Shown: one piece after another, positions 26,442 through 34,953 of the stretch
How the letters are laid out: every line of letters begins with the position of its first letter
Position numbering within the stretch: the stretch's first letter is position 1
Assembly (NCBI GenBank): GCA_017504795.1
Contig: JAFVQM010000015.1
Span: 1-64,000, forward strand
Direction of reading: 5' to 3'
DNA: 64,000 bases
Origin: Clostridia bacterium
Lineage (GTDB): Bacteria; Bacillota; Clostridia; Christensenellales; Borkfalkiaceae
Translations under genes and position numbers: made by a program
The notes under the pieces: model-generated
The model's input: the letters and a program-made list of their open reading frames with translations, nothing else
Databases searched by the model: none
What the model was told of the DNA's origin: nothing

Positions 26442-27185
26442 ATGTATACTTTACAACAACTTATGTCGCCCGTGCGCCGTGCGGTTAGCGATTTTCATAT
26501 GATTAAAGAAGGCGATAAAATTGCGGTAGGGCTATCTGGTGGAAAGGATAGTATCGCGCTACTTTCCGCCCTTGCTGGGCTTAGGCGGTTTTATCCTGAA
26601 AAATTTGAAATCGTTGCCGTTAGAATTGATACGGGCATAGGCTACAACGAACAAGAAGAAAAAAGCCTAGCAGATTATTGCGAGCAAATAGGTGTAGATT
26701 ACCACGTGGAAAAAACTCAAATTTACCAAGTGGTGTTTGACGAGAGAAAGGAGAAAAACCCTTGTTCACTCTGCGCGAATATGCGCCGTGGCGCGCTTAA
26801 CTCGACCGCAAAAAATTTAGGTTGCAACAAAGTGGCGCTCGGCCACCATGCTGACGATTTGATTGAAACTTTCTTTCTCTCAATGATATACGAAGGTAGG
26901 CTTTCAACCTTTCAGCCGGTAACCTACCTATCCAAGGCGGATTTAACCGTTATTCGCCCGCTTATCTACGTTAAAGAACACGAGATTGTTTCCTTTTCAA
27001 AAGATAAGCCGATACTTAAAAATCCCTGCCCGGTAGACAAGTTTACCAAGCGTGAAGAAATAAAGAAAACGCTTAAAGATTTAAGCGCAGATTACCCCTT
27101 ACTTAAAGAAAACGTTTTCAACGCGCTGGTTGACGATAGTAGGCACAATTTAATCAAAAAACCGCTTGAAAAGAGTGGCGAATAG
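26442..27185 (+). CDS. ttcA: TtcA-family tRNA 2-thiocytidine (C32) thiolase
   Basis: 247 residues, PP-loop ATPase. SGGKDSIALL near residue 30 binds ATP; NPCSLCANMRRG gives the CxxC, and NPCPVD another cysteine, matching the Fe-S-dependent TtcA/TtuA group rather than TilS. GHHADDLIETFF is the conserved second motif. It thiolates cytidine 32 of certain tRNAs. AAGGGG lies just before the ATG at 26442, which is preferred to the longer frame. rhaB follows after 37 nt on the same strand. Confidence 0.85.
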   Translation: MYTLQQLMSPVRRAVSDFHMIKEGDKIAVGLSGGKDSIALLSALAGLRRFYPEKFEIVAVRIDTGIGYNEQEEKSLADYCEQIGVDYHVEKTQIYQVVFDERKEKNPCSLCANMRRGALNSTAKNLGCNKVALGHHADDLIETFFLSMIYEGRLSTFQPVTYLSKADLTVIRPLIYVKEHEIVSFSKDKPILKNPCPVDKFTKREEIKKTLKDLSADYPLLKENVFNALVDDSRHNLIKKPLEKSGE

Positions 27186-27222
27186 TGGTATACTATTATT
27201 ATATATAGAAAAGGAGTTAAAA

Positions 27223-28608
27223 ATGTATTATTTAGCAGTTGATATAGGCGCTTCAAGTGGTAGGCATATTTTATGTAGTTACGAAAACGGCAAACTTTCC
27301 CTAAAAGAAATTTATCGTTTTTCTAACGGTGCAGTTAAAAAGAACGGCACTTTGGTGTGGGACGTGGAGTCGCTTTTTTCTAGCATCGTAGCGGGTATTA
27401 AAGAGTGTAAAAACCTAGGTATTATTCCGTATTCCGTAGGCATAGATACTTGGGGGGTAGACTACGCGCTTTTAGACGAGAACGACAATTTAATTGGTGA
27501 CGTTATCTCGTATCGTGACGCTAGGACCGAAAAGTCTATTTTAGAAGTTGAAAAGATTATCCCGTTTGAAGAAAGTTATAAAATAACGGGTATTCAACGC
27601 GCTCAGTATAACACCGTATACCAACTTTACGCCGATAAAATGAGTGGAAAACTTGCAAAGGCTAAAACTATGCTTTCTATTCCAGACTACTTGCATTTCT
27701 TGCTTAGCGGTGTAAAAAAGAACGAATATACTCATGCAACCACGTCAGGGCTCGTTGATGCAAAAACGGGCGACTGGTCGTTTGAAATGATAGATAAACT
27801 CGGCTACCCACGTGAAATATTCGGCAAACTCTATAACCCGGGCGAAGTTCTTGGCGACCTTAGAAAAGAAATCCAAGAAGAAGTTGGGTTTAATACCAAA
27901 GTAGTATTCCCTGCCTCGCACGATACGGCTAGCGCCGTTATGGCGGTTCCCGCAATTAAAGGCTGTCCCCTTTACATTTCAAGTGGCACTTGGTCACTAC
28001 TCGGCACGGAACTTGACGCGCCTATCACAAACGAAGAAGCGTTTAAGTTCAACGCCACCAACGAAGGTGGTTTTGGTGGTACGATAAGATTTTTAAGAAA
28101 CATAACGGGTATGTGGGCTATCCAAAGTGTTAAAAAAGAACTCGGTGGCAAGTACAGTTATGACGACCTTATGAATTTAGCAATAGATTGCAAATCAACA
28201 GGTAGTATTATCGACCTTAACGACAATAGGTTTTTAGCGCCCGAAAGTATGATAGGCGCAATCAAGGGTTACTGTGAAGAACACGGATTAGTAGTTCCCG
28301 AAACTGTTGGCGAGATTATGGACGTTATTTATCGCAGTTTAGCAACCATTTACGCCGAAACGATTATTGCAACCGAAAAAATCACGGGCAAAAAGTTTGA
28401 CGTTTTGAATATCGTAGGCGGTGGCAGTAAGGACGAATATCTTAACAAACTCACCAAAAAATACACGGGCAAAAGAGTTCTTGCAGGTCCTACCGAAGGC
28501 ACCGCAGTTGGTAACTTACTTGCGCAAATAATTTCCGCCGGCGAGATTAAAGACTTACACGAAGGTAGAGTGGTAGTTAAGAATTCCTTTGACGTAATCG
28601 AAATTTAA
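27223..28608 (+). CDS. rhaB: Rhamnulokinase
   Basis: FGGY kinase of 461 residues that phosphorylates L-rhamnulose. The N-terminal phosphate loop is VDIGASSGRHIL; GIDTWGVDYALLD, SYRDART, QRAQYNTVYQLYA, PASHDTASAVMAVP, SSGTWSLLG and NVGGGSKDEYLN follow, all typical of RhaB. AAGGAG lies upstream of ATG 27223. No rhaA, rhaD or regulator is adjacent, so the rhamnose genes are scattered. Together with the GH28 enzyme it suggests use of rhamnogalacturonan-type pectin. Confidence 0.92.
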   Translation: MYYLAVDIGASSGRHILCSYENGKLSLKEIYRFSNGAVKKNGTLVWDVESLFSSIVAGIKECKNLGIIPYSVGIDTWGVDYALLDENDNLIGDVISYRDARTEKSILEVEKIIPFEESYKITGIQRAQYNTVYQLYADKMSGKLAKAKTMLSIPDYLHFLLSGVKKNEYTHATTSGLVDAKTGDWSFEMIDKLGYPREIFGKLYNPGEVLGDLRKEIQEEVGFNTKVVFPASHDTASAVMAVPAIKGCPLYISSGTWSLLGTELDAPITNEEAFKFNATNEGGFGGTIRFLRNITGMWAIQSVKKELGGKYSYDDLMNLAIDCKSTGSIIDLNDNRFLAPESMIGAIKGYCEEHGLVVPETVGEIMDVIYRSLATIYAETIIATEKITGKKFDVLNIVGGGSKDEYLNKLTKKYTGKRVLAGPTEGTAVGNLLAQIISAGEIKDLHEGRVVVKNSFDVIEI

Positions 28609-28739
28609 TTTTTAAGCCGTTATTTGCTACGTCTATCTTCGTTACTGCTACGGTTTTGCGACCATCACAACCAAAAAGGTTAGTGCTGTCCGCAATCCCT
28701 TGCGAGCCTTGATATACTTGCAACTAACGTCTTAAAATA
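28609..28739. repeat. Dispersed hairpin repeat
   Basis: Begins TTTTTAAGCCGTTA right after the rhaB stop and ends CTAACGTCTTAAAATA. The centre is AACC, A-rich loop, GGTT, a compensated variant of GACC/GGTC in other copies. Confidence 0.7.
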
Positions 28740-28880
28740 TCTCTTAGCATAAGTTTAGGGTTTACCCTTAAACCAAGTTGTAATAGGGTTTGAGATAAGT
28801 GGACTTCGATGACTGATAAGGTCTATTGCAACCACTCGTCTAGGCGAGCCTTGTCTTGCTTGTTTCTAATGGCTTAAATA
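28740..28880. repeat. Dispersed hairpin repeat, tandem copy
   Basis: The 3' half matches the copy at 13263-13390 (AAGGTCTATTGCAACCACTC and the following 50 bases), ending TAATGGCTTAAATA. The 5' half is divergent and contains GTTTAGGGTTTACCCTTAAAC, a separate hairpin. Confidence 0.65.
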
Positions 28881-28906
28881 TACAAGTTTTAATAAACAAA
28901 TAAAAG

Positions 28907-28938
28907 AAACTCTCGTTTGAATAAAGCGAGAGTTTTTT
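28907..28938 (+). terminator. Hairpin terminator
   Basis: AAACTCTCG, 11-nt loop, CGAGAGTTTTTT. Ends transcription from rhaB after the two repeats. Confidence 0.75.
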
Positions 28939-29052
28939 GTTTGGAATTTGTGTTTTTCACGCAAATTTCAATTAGTTTGTATAAAATACGTATTGTGTAA
29001 GTTAGTATATTATGGTAAAATTTGATTAGAAACGAAACTTTTTGCTAAACGT

Positions 29053-29170
29053 ATAGAAATAGCGTAAAAAGTGATTAAATACACCTTATAGTCAAGTTGA
29101 CTATAAGGTTATAAAGGTGTAAAAACGCAATAATTTTTAGCATAGTATATTTTACTAAAGGAGTTAAGTC
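29053..29170 (+). promoter_or_regulatory. Duplicated regulatory region, copy 1, with 25-bp palindrome
   Basis: Near-identical to 29981-30105. Contains CCTTATAGTCAA and its exact complement around one G (29084-29108), and ends with a conserved AT-rich block, TAGCATAGTATATTTTAC, leading into AAGGAGTTA and the ATG. The palindrome could be an operator or an RNA stem. Confidence 0.6.
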
Positions 29171-29995
29171 ATGAAGAAAACTTTTGTAGATAGATTTTTT
29201 ACTGCGGTGGCAGTTATAAAATGGGTGTATGCTGCTTTATTAATATTTGCGCTTGCTTTTTTTGTGTGGCTTATACTTTTCTATGATAGTTGTGTTGTAA
29301 AAAATAAGGTTATTTGCCATAATGATGAGTATTTTATATATAGAGTTACAGAAGATAACAAGGTTCATGTAATAGGTTTAACGGATAAAGGCAAAGAACA
29401 AACGTATTTAATTATACCAGAGAAAATAGACGGGAAAACGGTTAATAATATAGGTTGTACAAATGCAACTCAAGTTACGGTTATTGAAGAAAAATATGGA
29501 AGTAAAGATTATGCTCAAATAAAAAGTGATAATTTGAAAAAAATCTTTTTAACCTCAGACGTGCAAATTATAAATGCTGGATTTACCGGTAAGGCTATAC
29601 AAAGTCTAAAATATGAAGGAACAATGTTTATATTAAATACAAGTAGTTGGAGTGGTGAAAAGGCTTATAAATCTTCATATGCAACCACAAGTATATCTAT
29701 AAGGGCAAACGTATCGTATTTTTACAATTACGGAAATTCGCCTAACGACGGATATTATTGGATAGATAATTACGATTACGGCGAAAAGGTAGAATTTATA
29801 CCGCCCGTGCCTACGCGTGCTGGTTACACCTTTGGCGGTTGGTATAAAGAAAGCGAGTGTATAAACAAGTGGGATTTTGAAATTGACAGGTTACCAGATT
29901 ATTTGTTTAGTGAAGGAACTCCACCAGATCCAGAAAATTATAGACCAATTTACCAAGAAACTAAATTATATGCAAAATGGATAGACATAGCGTAA
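29171..29995 (+). CDS. Membrane-anchored surface protein with InlB B-repeat
   Basis: 274 residues: short cytosolic tail, one strong transmembrane helix (12-38), a middle region with LRR_5-like character (IIPEKIDGKTVNNIGC, LKKIFLTSDVQIINAGF), then an InlB/Listeria-Bacteroides repeat with PTRAGYTFGGWYKE and a final KLYAKW. Such repeats sit on the outer surface of gut Firmicutes. Base composition is more AT-rich than neighbouring housekeeping genes. AAGGAG lies 9 nt before the ATG. Function unknown, probably adhesion. Confidence 0.7.
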   Translation: MKKTFVDRFFTAVAVIKWVYAALLIFALAFFVWLILFYDSCVVKNKVICHNDEYFIYRVTEDNKVHVIGLTDKGKEQTYLIIPEKIDGKTVNNIGCTNATQVTVIEEKYGSKDYAQIKSDNLKKIFLTSDVQIINAGFTGKAIQSLKYEGTMFILNTSSWSGEKAYKSSYATTSISIRANVSYFYNYGNSPNDGYYWIDNYDYGEKVEFIPPVPTRAGYTFGGWYKESECINKWDFEIDRLPDYLFSEGTPPDPENYRPIYQETKLYAKWIDIA

Positions 29996-30105
29996 AAAGT
30001 GATTAAATATACCTTATAGTCATTTTGACTATAAGATTATAAAAGGGCAGAAACAAAAAATGTAATAATTTTTAGCATAGTATATTTTACTAAAGGAGTT
30101 AGAGT
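29981..30105 (+). promoter_or_regulatory. Duplicated regulatory region, copy 2
   Basis: Repeats the layout of 29053-29170: ATAGCGTAAAAAGTGATTAA, the palindrome CTTATAGTCA/TGACTATAAG (30013-30035), then TAGCATAGTATATTTTAC and AAGGAGTTAG. It overlaps the last codons of the upstream gene. Confidence 0.6.
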
Positions 30106-30612
30106 ATGAAGAAAATTAAAAAAATATTATCAGCCCTAATAGCGTTAGCATTATTAATTAGTGTATCTATGCTTACCGCTTGTGATAGCAATTACGTACT
30201 TGTGGATCTTAAAACGGGTTACGAGCAAGGTTTAATAAATTATGACGATTTATTAAATATTGCTTATTATGGGGGACCTGTTTCTCTTAATCAAGATAAA
30301 TTTGCTAATAATTTTAAACCTAATCCAAAAGGCGAATTGAGTGAAGATATTAAAAAGTCAATTAAAAAATCGCTTGTAGATTATTGTAACAAAAAATATA
30401 ATAGGTTATTCACAACGAATAATGTAAAATTAGGAGAGTTTTATGGAGAATATAATGGGTATCTTGTTTTTGCGTTTTATGTAAGCTCTTATTTTAATAT
30501 TAATAACGGCAATGATTCCACTCTAGAAATACCTCTTTACAATGTGGGTGGATTTTATTTTAATGAAAAAGGACATAAAGAACTAGGTATTTATCTTTGG
30601 AAAAAATTGTAG
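30106..30612 (+). CDS. Small lipoprotein of unknown function
   Basis: 168 residues with signal peptide and lipobox LTAC. The mature part has no recognised family; it includes TGYEQGLINYDDLLNIAYY and a C-terminal GGFYFNEKGHKELGIYLWKKL-like end. AT-rich like its upstream neighbour, with which it shares a duplicated regulatory region, so the two are probably co-regulated. AAGGAG is 8 nt before the ATG. Confidence 0.7.
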   Translation: MKKIKKILSALIALALLISVSMLTACDSNYVLVDLKTGYEQGLINYDDLLNIAYYGGPVSLNQDKFANNFKPNPKGELSEDIKKSIKKSLVDYCNKKYNRLFTTNNVKLGEFYGEYNGYLVFAFYVSSYFNINNGNDSTLEIPLYNVGGFYFNEKGHKELGIYLWKKL

Positions 30613-30621
30613 GAGTGTTGT

Positions 30622-30741
30622 ATGAATATAACTAAAAATAAGTCATTAACGTTTTTATCATTATTATTTATTTCAGTTATTAGTTTTGTTATAAGCATAA
30701 CATGTTTTTGTATAATGAAAAACGGCTTAGCAATTTGCTAG
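30622..30741 (+). CDS. Possible 39-residue membrane peptide
   Basis: Short frame with GGAG 6 nt before the ATG, 9 nt after the lipoprotein stop. It encodes one hydrophobic helix (FLSLLFISVISFVISITCF) and ends inside the terminator stem. Size and composition fit a small membrane peptide, but there is no homology support. Confidence 0.4.
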   Translation: MNITKNKSLTFLSLLFISVISFVISITCFCIMKNGLAIC

Positions 30742-30757
30742 GCCGTTAGTTTTTTTA
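30721..30757. terminator. Bidirectional terminator
   Basis: AACGGCTTAGCA with a 3-nt loop and complement TGCTAGGCCGTT, T tract on the plus side and A tract upstream. Serves the convergent minus-strand gene as well. Confidence 0.8.
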
Positions 30758-32239
30758 CTTTTTAATACTTTTATCTTCGTAAACTGCCGTGCTGGTTGAT
30801 ATTATGCCGAGTTTTCTTAGCATTTTGCTATCAATGTGCGGTAGTAGTACCGACGTGTGCATCTGCGCACCGCTAAGCATAGGTAGTTTAGATATAGCAA
30901 GTTGAGCGTACTTATTCGTTACCGACGAACTCGATAACGCTATAAGCATTTCGTCAATATGTAGCCTTGGCGTTACTGACGAGAGATATTTTACTTTAAG
31001 TTCGGTTATAGGAACTATTCTTTCAGGAAGTAAAATTTTAATATCGTCACTAATTCCGGCAAGATGTTTAAGCGCGTTTATAAGCATAGCGCTTTGGCTT
31101 TCCAAAAGTTCGCTCGTTTTACCCGTTATTATAGTTCCGTCTTCAAGTTCGATAGCGCTACAAGGAACTCTTTCTTTTACGGTTTTTTGCGTGCAAGCAA
31201 CGTAAACCTTTCTATCTTCAACCGAAACGTTAAGCCCTTGCATAAGGTGGTAAATTTTCTCGCTTTCGTCAGGGTCTAAATTGTTTCTTCTCTCGTTTTC
31301 AAGCGCCTTGAAATAACGGCGTATAATCTCTTGTTTAGATGCTTCCCTACAAACTTCGTCGTCAGAAATGGCAAAGCCCGCCATATTAACGCCCATATCC
31401 GTAGGCGACTTATAGGGCGATATTCCCATAAGTTTTTCAAACAAGGTGTTAAGAACGGGGAAAATCTCCACGTCACGATTATAGTTAGTGGTGGTTACGC
31501 CGTAGGCAGATAAATGCCACGGGTCTATCATATTAACGTCATTAAGGTCGGCGGTTGCCGCTTCGTACGCCACGTTTACGGGGTGCTTTAAGGGTAAGTT
31601 CCAAATAGGAAAAGTTTCGTATTTAGCGTACCCCGATTTAATACCCCTTTTAAGGTCGTGATAAATGTTAGATAAGCAAGTAGCCATCTTACCGCTACCA
31701 GGGCCTGGGGCGGTTACTACTACTAAATTTCTAGAAGTTTCAATATAGTCGTTCTTGCCGTAGCCCTCGTCACTAATAATATGCTGAACGTTAGATGGAT
31801 ACCCTTTAATAAGATAGTGGCGGTAAACTTTGAGCCCCATCTTTTTAAGGCGCTTAGCAAATAGTACCGCGGGCTCGTTAGACTGGTCGAACTTAGATAA
31901 CACCACGCTACCAACTAATAATCCGTAACTTCTAAAAATACCGATAAGGCGCACCACGTCTTGATCGTAGGTTATGCCAAGGTCTGAGCGGACTTTATTT
32001 TTTTGTATATCAAGCGAGTTGATAACTATAACGATTTCAGCCTTGTCTTTAAGTTTAGAAAGCATTTTAATCTTATTGTCAGGCGCAAAGCCGGGAAGAA
32101 CGCGCGCAGCGTGATTATCGTCAAAAAGTTTACCGCCGAATTCAAGGTACAACTTTCCGCCGAACTCGTTTATGCGTTCGGAAATCTTTTCAGATTGCAT
32201 AGATAAATACTTCTCGCTGTCAAACCCGATTTTCATCAT
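30755..32239 (-). CDS. DUF1846 family protein
   Basis: 494 residues, cytosolic, full length for DUF1846. Characteristic segments: GFDSEKYLSMQSEKISERI at the start, YLEFGGKLFDD, VVTAPGPGSGKMATCLSN (a P-loop-like stretch), HPVNVAYEAATADLNDVN and LPMLSGAQMHTSV. The family is widespread in anaerobic Firmicutes, and its biochemical role is not firmly established. AGGGG lies 7 nt before ATG 32239; a second ATG follows directly. Single gene. Confidence 0.85.
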   Translation of the reverse strand: MMKIGFDSEKYLSMQSEKISERINEFGGKLYLEFGGKLFDDNHAARVLPGFAPDNKIKMLSKLKDKAEIVIVINSLDIQKNKVRSDLGITYDQDVVRLIGIFRSYGLLVGSVVLSKFDQSNEPAVLFAKRLKKMGLKVYRHYLIKGYPSNVQHIISDEGYGKNDYIETSRNLVVVTAPGPGSGKMATCLSNIYHDLKRGIKSGYAKYETFPIWNLPLKHPVNVAYEAATADLNDVNMIDPWHLSAYGVTTTNYNRDVEIFPVLNTLFEKLMGISPYKSPTDMGVNMAGFAISDDEVCREASKQEIIRRYFKALENERRNNLDPDESEKIYHLMQGLNVSVEDRKVYVACTQKTVKERVPCSAIELEDGTIITGKTSELLESQSAMLINALKHLAGISDDIKILLPERIVPITELKVKYLSSVTPRLHIDEMLIALSSSSVTNKYAQLAISKLPMLSGAQMHTSVLLPHIDSKMLRKLGIISTSTAVYEDKSIKK

Positions 32240-32341
32240 ACGTTTACCCCTAAGATTAAATACCTTTATATTTTACCACACTTAACTACTTTAATCAACA
32301 CAAAGCGCGAAAAAATAATTTTTTTCTTGTCAACTAAACCG

Positions 32342-32370
32342 TTTACATAAATTAAAAATAAGTATATAAT
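32342..32370 (+). promoter_or_regulatory. Promoter of mrp-yqeY
   Basis: TTTACA at 32342-32347, 17-bp spacer, TATAAT at 32365-32370. Confidence 0.7.
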
Positions 32371-32401
32371 AAATACGTATCACTAAATTTTTGGAGGACA
32401 T

Positions 32402-33223
32402 ATGAGTACTTGTAATCACGACTGTTCGTCTTGCAATAAAGGCGACTGCAAGGATAGAGATTTTACCGTAAAGGCAAAGCCCGGCACGGAATTTAAGAAA
32501 ATTATCGCCGTTATGAGCGGTAAAGGTGGGGTAGGCAAGTCGCTTATCACAACGCTTTTAGCGGTTGAATCAAACAAGCGCGGTCTTAAAACCGCCGTTT
32601 TAGATGCGGACGTTACAGGGCCGTCAATCCCCAAAGCATTCGGTCTTACTGAAAACGACAGGGCGCAAGGTTCTGACGACGGGCTTTTCCCCGTAGAAAC
32701 CAGGTCGGGCGTTAAAATTATGAGTATGAACTCGTTACTTGAAGAACCGTCAATGCCCGTAGTTTGGCGCGGTCCTATAATATCGGGCGTTGTAAAGCAG
32801 TTTTATACCGACGTTTTGTGGGGTAAAAACGACGTTATGTTTATCGATATGCCCCCAGGCACGGGTGACGTTCCTTTAACCGTTTTTCAAAGTTTCAAAA
32901 TTGACGGTATCGTCGTAGTAACCACCCCGCAAGACCTTGTTTCTATGATAGTTGAAAAGTCGGTAAAAATGGCTAATATGATGAACGTTCCTATCGTTGG
33001 CATAGTTGAAAATATGAGTTACGCCGTGTGTCCTGACTGTAAAAAGCCGATATACATTTTCGGCAAGGGTAAAACTGACGAGATTGCAAGCGAATACGGG
33101 CTTGAAGTTTTAGCAAAACTTCCTATAAACCCCGAAATTGCAACGCTTATCGACAAGGGCTTGGCGGACGAGATTGACACGTCATCCCTTAAAAACGCAA
33201 TAGATAAAATTATAAAGGAGTAG
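32402..33223 (+). CDS. mrp: Mrp/NBP35-type Fe-S cluster carrier ATPase
   Basis: 273 residues. A short Cys cluster (CNHDCSSCNKGDC) precedes the deviant Walker A GKGGVGKS near residue 43. DADVTGPSIP, FIDMPPGTGDVPLT and a C-terminal CPDC complete the family pattern. It carries and transfers [4Fe-4S] clusters to apoproteins in the cytosol as an ATP-dependent dimer. The N-terminal cysteines make it resemble the NBP35 subgroup. GGAGG lies before the ATG. yqeY follows after 4 nt. Confidence 0.9.
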   Translation: MSTCNHDCSSCNKGDCKDRDFTVKAKPGTEFKKIIAVMSGKGGVGKSLITTLLAVESNKRGLKTAVLDADVTGPSIPKAFGLTENDRAQGSDDGLFPVETRSGVKIMSMNSLLEEPSMPVVWRGPIISGVVKQFYTDVLWGKNDVMFIDMPPGTGDVPLTVFQSFKIDGIVVVTTPQDLVSMIVEKSVKMANMMNVPIVGIVENMSYAVCPDCKKPIYIFGKGKTDEIASEYGLEVLAKLPINPEIATLIDKGLADEIDTSSLKNAIDKIIKE

Positions 33224-33227
33224 TATT

Positions 33228-33653
33228 ATGACGCTTGAACAATTCAAAAAAGAAAAAATCGAGGCTATGAAACAAAAGGATAAAGACAAGGTTTCAGCCC
33301 TAAACGTAATTATAACTAAAATTATGGCGCTCACTATCGAAAGGCGCGCAAGCGGTTTAGAAGTAACGGAAGGTGACGTTGACAGTCTACTTCAAAAAGC
33401 CGAAAAGGAACTTACCGAAGAGCGCGAAGGCTTTATCAAAGCAGGTAGAGAAGAAAACGTTGTGTCTTTAACTAACCAAATCGAAGTTATCAAAAAATAT
33501 CTTCCTAAACTTTTGTCGGAAGACGAAATTAAAGAGATTATTTCCACCCTTGAAGATAGGTCGATGCCGTCTATTATGAAACATTTTAAGCAAAACTACC
33601 AAGGTAAAGTGGATATGAGAGTGGTCAGCGCGCTTGCAAAGGCTCAAAACTAA
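33228..33653 (+). CDS. yqeY: GatB/YqeY domain protein
   Basis: 141 residues. Matches YqeY: an N-terminal KDKDKVSALNVIITKI helix, then EVTEGDVDSLLQKAEKELTEE, a YLPKLLSEDEIKEII helix and the C-terminal MRVVSALAKAQN. It resembles the tail of the GatB amidotransferase subunit, and its stand-alone role is unclear. AAAGGAG precedes the ATG; co-transcribed with mrp. Confidence 0.88.
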   Translation: MTLEQFKKEKIEAMKQKDKDKVSALNVIITKIMALTIERRASGLEVTEGDVDSLLQKAEKELTEEREGFIKAGREENVVSLTNQIEVIKKYLPKLLSEDEIKEIISTLEDRSMPSIMKHFKQNYQGKVDMRVVSALAKAQN

Positions 33654-33692
33654 CAAAAAATAGTCTATAAGGCGGAAATTTTAATAAAACTA

Positions 33693-33721
33693 TTGATATT
33701 TTTGTAAAAATACGCTATACT
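33693..33721 (+). promoter_or_regulatory. Promoter of the 33777 gene
   Basis: TTGATA at 33693-33698, 17-bp spacer, TATACT at 33716-33721. Confidence 0.7.
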
Positions 33722-33776
33722 TAATAACGTAAAAGTCAAACGGCTTTTTAAGGTATTAAAACGAAGGTATAAATTT

Positions 33777-34739
33777 ATGGCATACGACAATAAAGATTTT
33801 ATTCAAGAAGACGTGTTGTTCAAAACACAGCCCAAAAAGGTAGAAGAAGTTTCTTCACCCGTTGAGAGTTTCGATAGTTCTGACTTTGGCTCGGAAGTAT
33901 TGTTTTCTAGTCCCGTAAACAGGGGTGGCGAAATTGAAGAATTTACTTTCGACGAAGAATCGCCCATTGAAAATCTTTTAATGGAGAACGACGAAGTTGT
34001 TGAAGAAGCGCTTTTCGTAAACGAGCGCCCCGCAGTATCAAGCATTGAAGAACTTTCGCCGATAGAAGAACTCTCCGTTTTCGAAGAGCCTATCGAAGTT
34101 GTTGAAGAGCCCGTTATCGCCGAAGAAAACCTAGAATTTTCAGAGCCCAACCGCCCAACTACCGTATCCGAAGAAGTTTTATTTAGCGGTGAAGAAGAAC
34201 CCACGACTGCTGAAATTGACAATTCGCAAACCGTTGTTTCCCCCGAACTTACCGCACTTGGTTCGGCTAGTGACGATTTAGCAGTTGAAAAGGCTGAAAA
34301 GCCCGTTTATATCGAGAAAAACTTTGCTCAAAAGTTCTTAGAAGCGGATAAAGAAATTCTTAAACGTTATGATGAACTTAAAAACATTATCCTTTTATAC
34401 AAAGGTGTAAAATCTCGTGTATCCAACGATTTTGACAGTTTTAATATGGGAAGAACTCAACTTTTCAAACTTGGTTTCTCTACCCAGTCGTTAAAACTTT
34501 ACTTAAACCTTGATTATAGCGAAGTTGAACCAAGGCTCAAATGTAAAGACGTTTCGCACAAAAAAGCCTACGCCCAAGTTCCTGTATTTTTAAGAATTAA
34601 ATCGCCAAGGGCTATGCGAAACGCTAAATACCTTATCGAAAAAGTAGTTCAAAAACACGGCCTTAAAGAAAACCCCAAAGCCGTTTACGTAGATAGTATT
34701 CAAATACTTAAAGAGAAGGCTAAGACTTACAACAAATAA
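33777..34739 (+). CDS. Acidic-linker protein with the LKLYLN domain
   Basis: 320 residues, soluble. Residues 1-180 are acidic and low-complexity (many Glu, Ser, Val; VVEEPVIAEENLEF style), probably disordered. The C-terminal ~135 residues carry a folded domain: KNIILLYKGVKSRVSNDFDSF, GRTQLFKLG, LKLYLNLDY, CKDVSHKKA, VPVFLRIKS and KYLIEKVVQKHGLKE. The same domain occurs in the polytopic protein at 23413-25713. I believe it recurs in clostridial proteins without assigned function. Own promoter; a dispersed repeat begins at its stop codon. Confidence 0.7.
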   Translation: MAYDNKDFIQEDVLFKTQPKKVEEVSSPVESFDSSDFGSEVLFSSPVNRGGEIEEFTFDEESPIENLLMENDEVVEEALFVNERPAVSSIEELSPIEELSVFEEPIEVVEEPVIAEENLEFSEPNRPTTVSEEVLFSGEEEPTTAEIDNSQTVVSPELTALGSASDDLAVEKAEKPVYIEKNFAQKFLEADKEILKRYDELKNIILLYKGVKSRVSNDFDSFNMGRTQLFKLGFSTQSLKLYLNLDYSEVEPRLKCKDVSHKKAYAQVPVFLRIKSPRAMRNAKYLIEKVVQKHGLKENPKAVYVDSIQILKEKAKTYNK

Positions 34740-34871
34740 TTTTTAATCCGTTATAAACTTCGTTATGCTTTGTTCTTTGCGTTTTTGTGAAATTCCTGCG
34801 ACCGACAAGGTCGCTCCCTTCCACAAAAACTGCAAACGCCTCGCCTAACTCGTTTCTAACGTCTTAAAATA
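34739..34871. repeat. Dispersed hairpin repeat, subfamily 2
   Basis: Begins TTTTTAATCCGTTATAAAC and ends TAACGTCTTAAAA. TTTGCGTTTTTGTG pairs with CACAAAAACTGCAAA around an inner GCGACC/GGTCGC hairpin. Close relative of the copy at 36191. Confidence 0.75.
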
Positions 34872-34914
34872 TCGCTTAGTATAGGCAAATTATAAAAGTA
34901 TTTATAAAAAAAAT

Positions 34915-34946
34915 AAAACACGGTGCTTTGACTAGCACTGTGTTTT
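34915..34946. terminator. Bidirectional terminator
   Basis: AAAACACGGTGCT, 6-nt loop, AGCACTGTGTTTTTT between convergent genes. Confidence 0.8.
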
Positions 34947-34953
34947 TTGTTTG

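Noticed and set aside
28981..29170. Riboswitch upstream of the surface protein
   Set aside because: The region is explained by a duplicated palindrome-containing promoter block; no known aptamer core was recognised.
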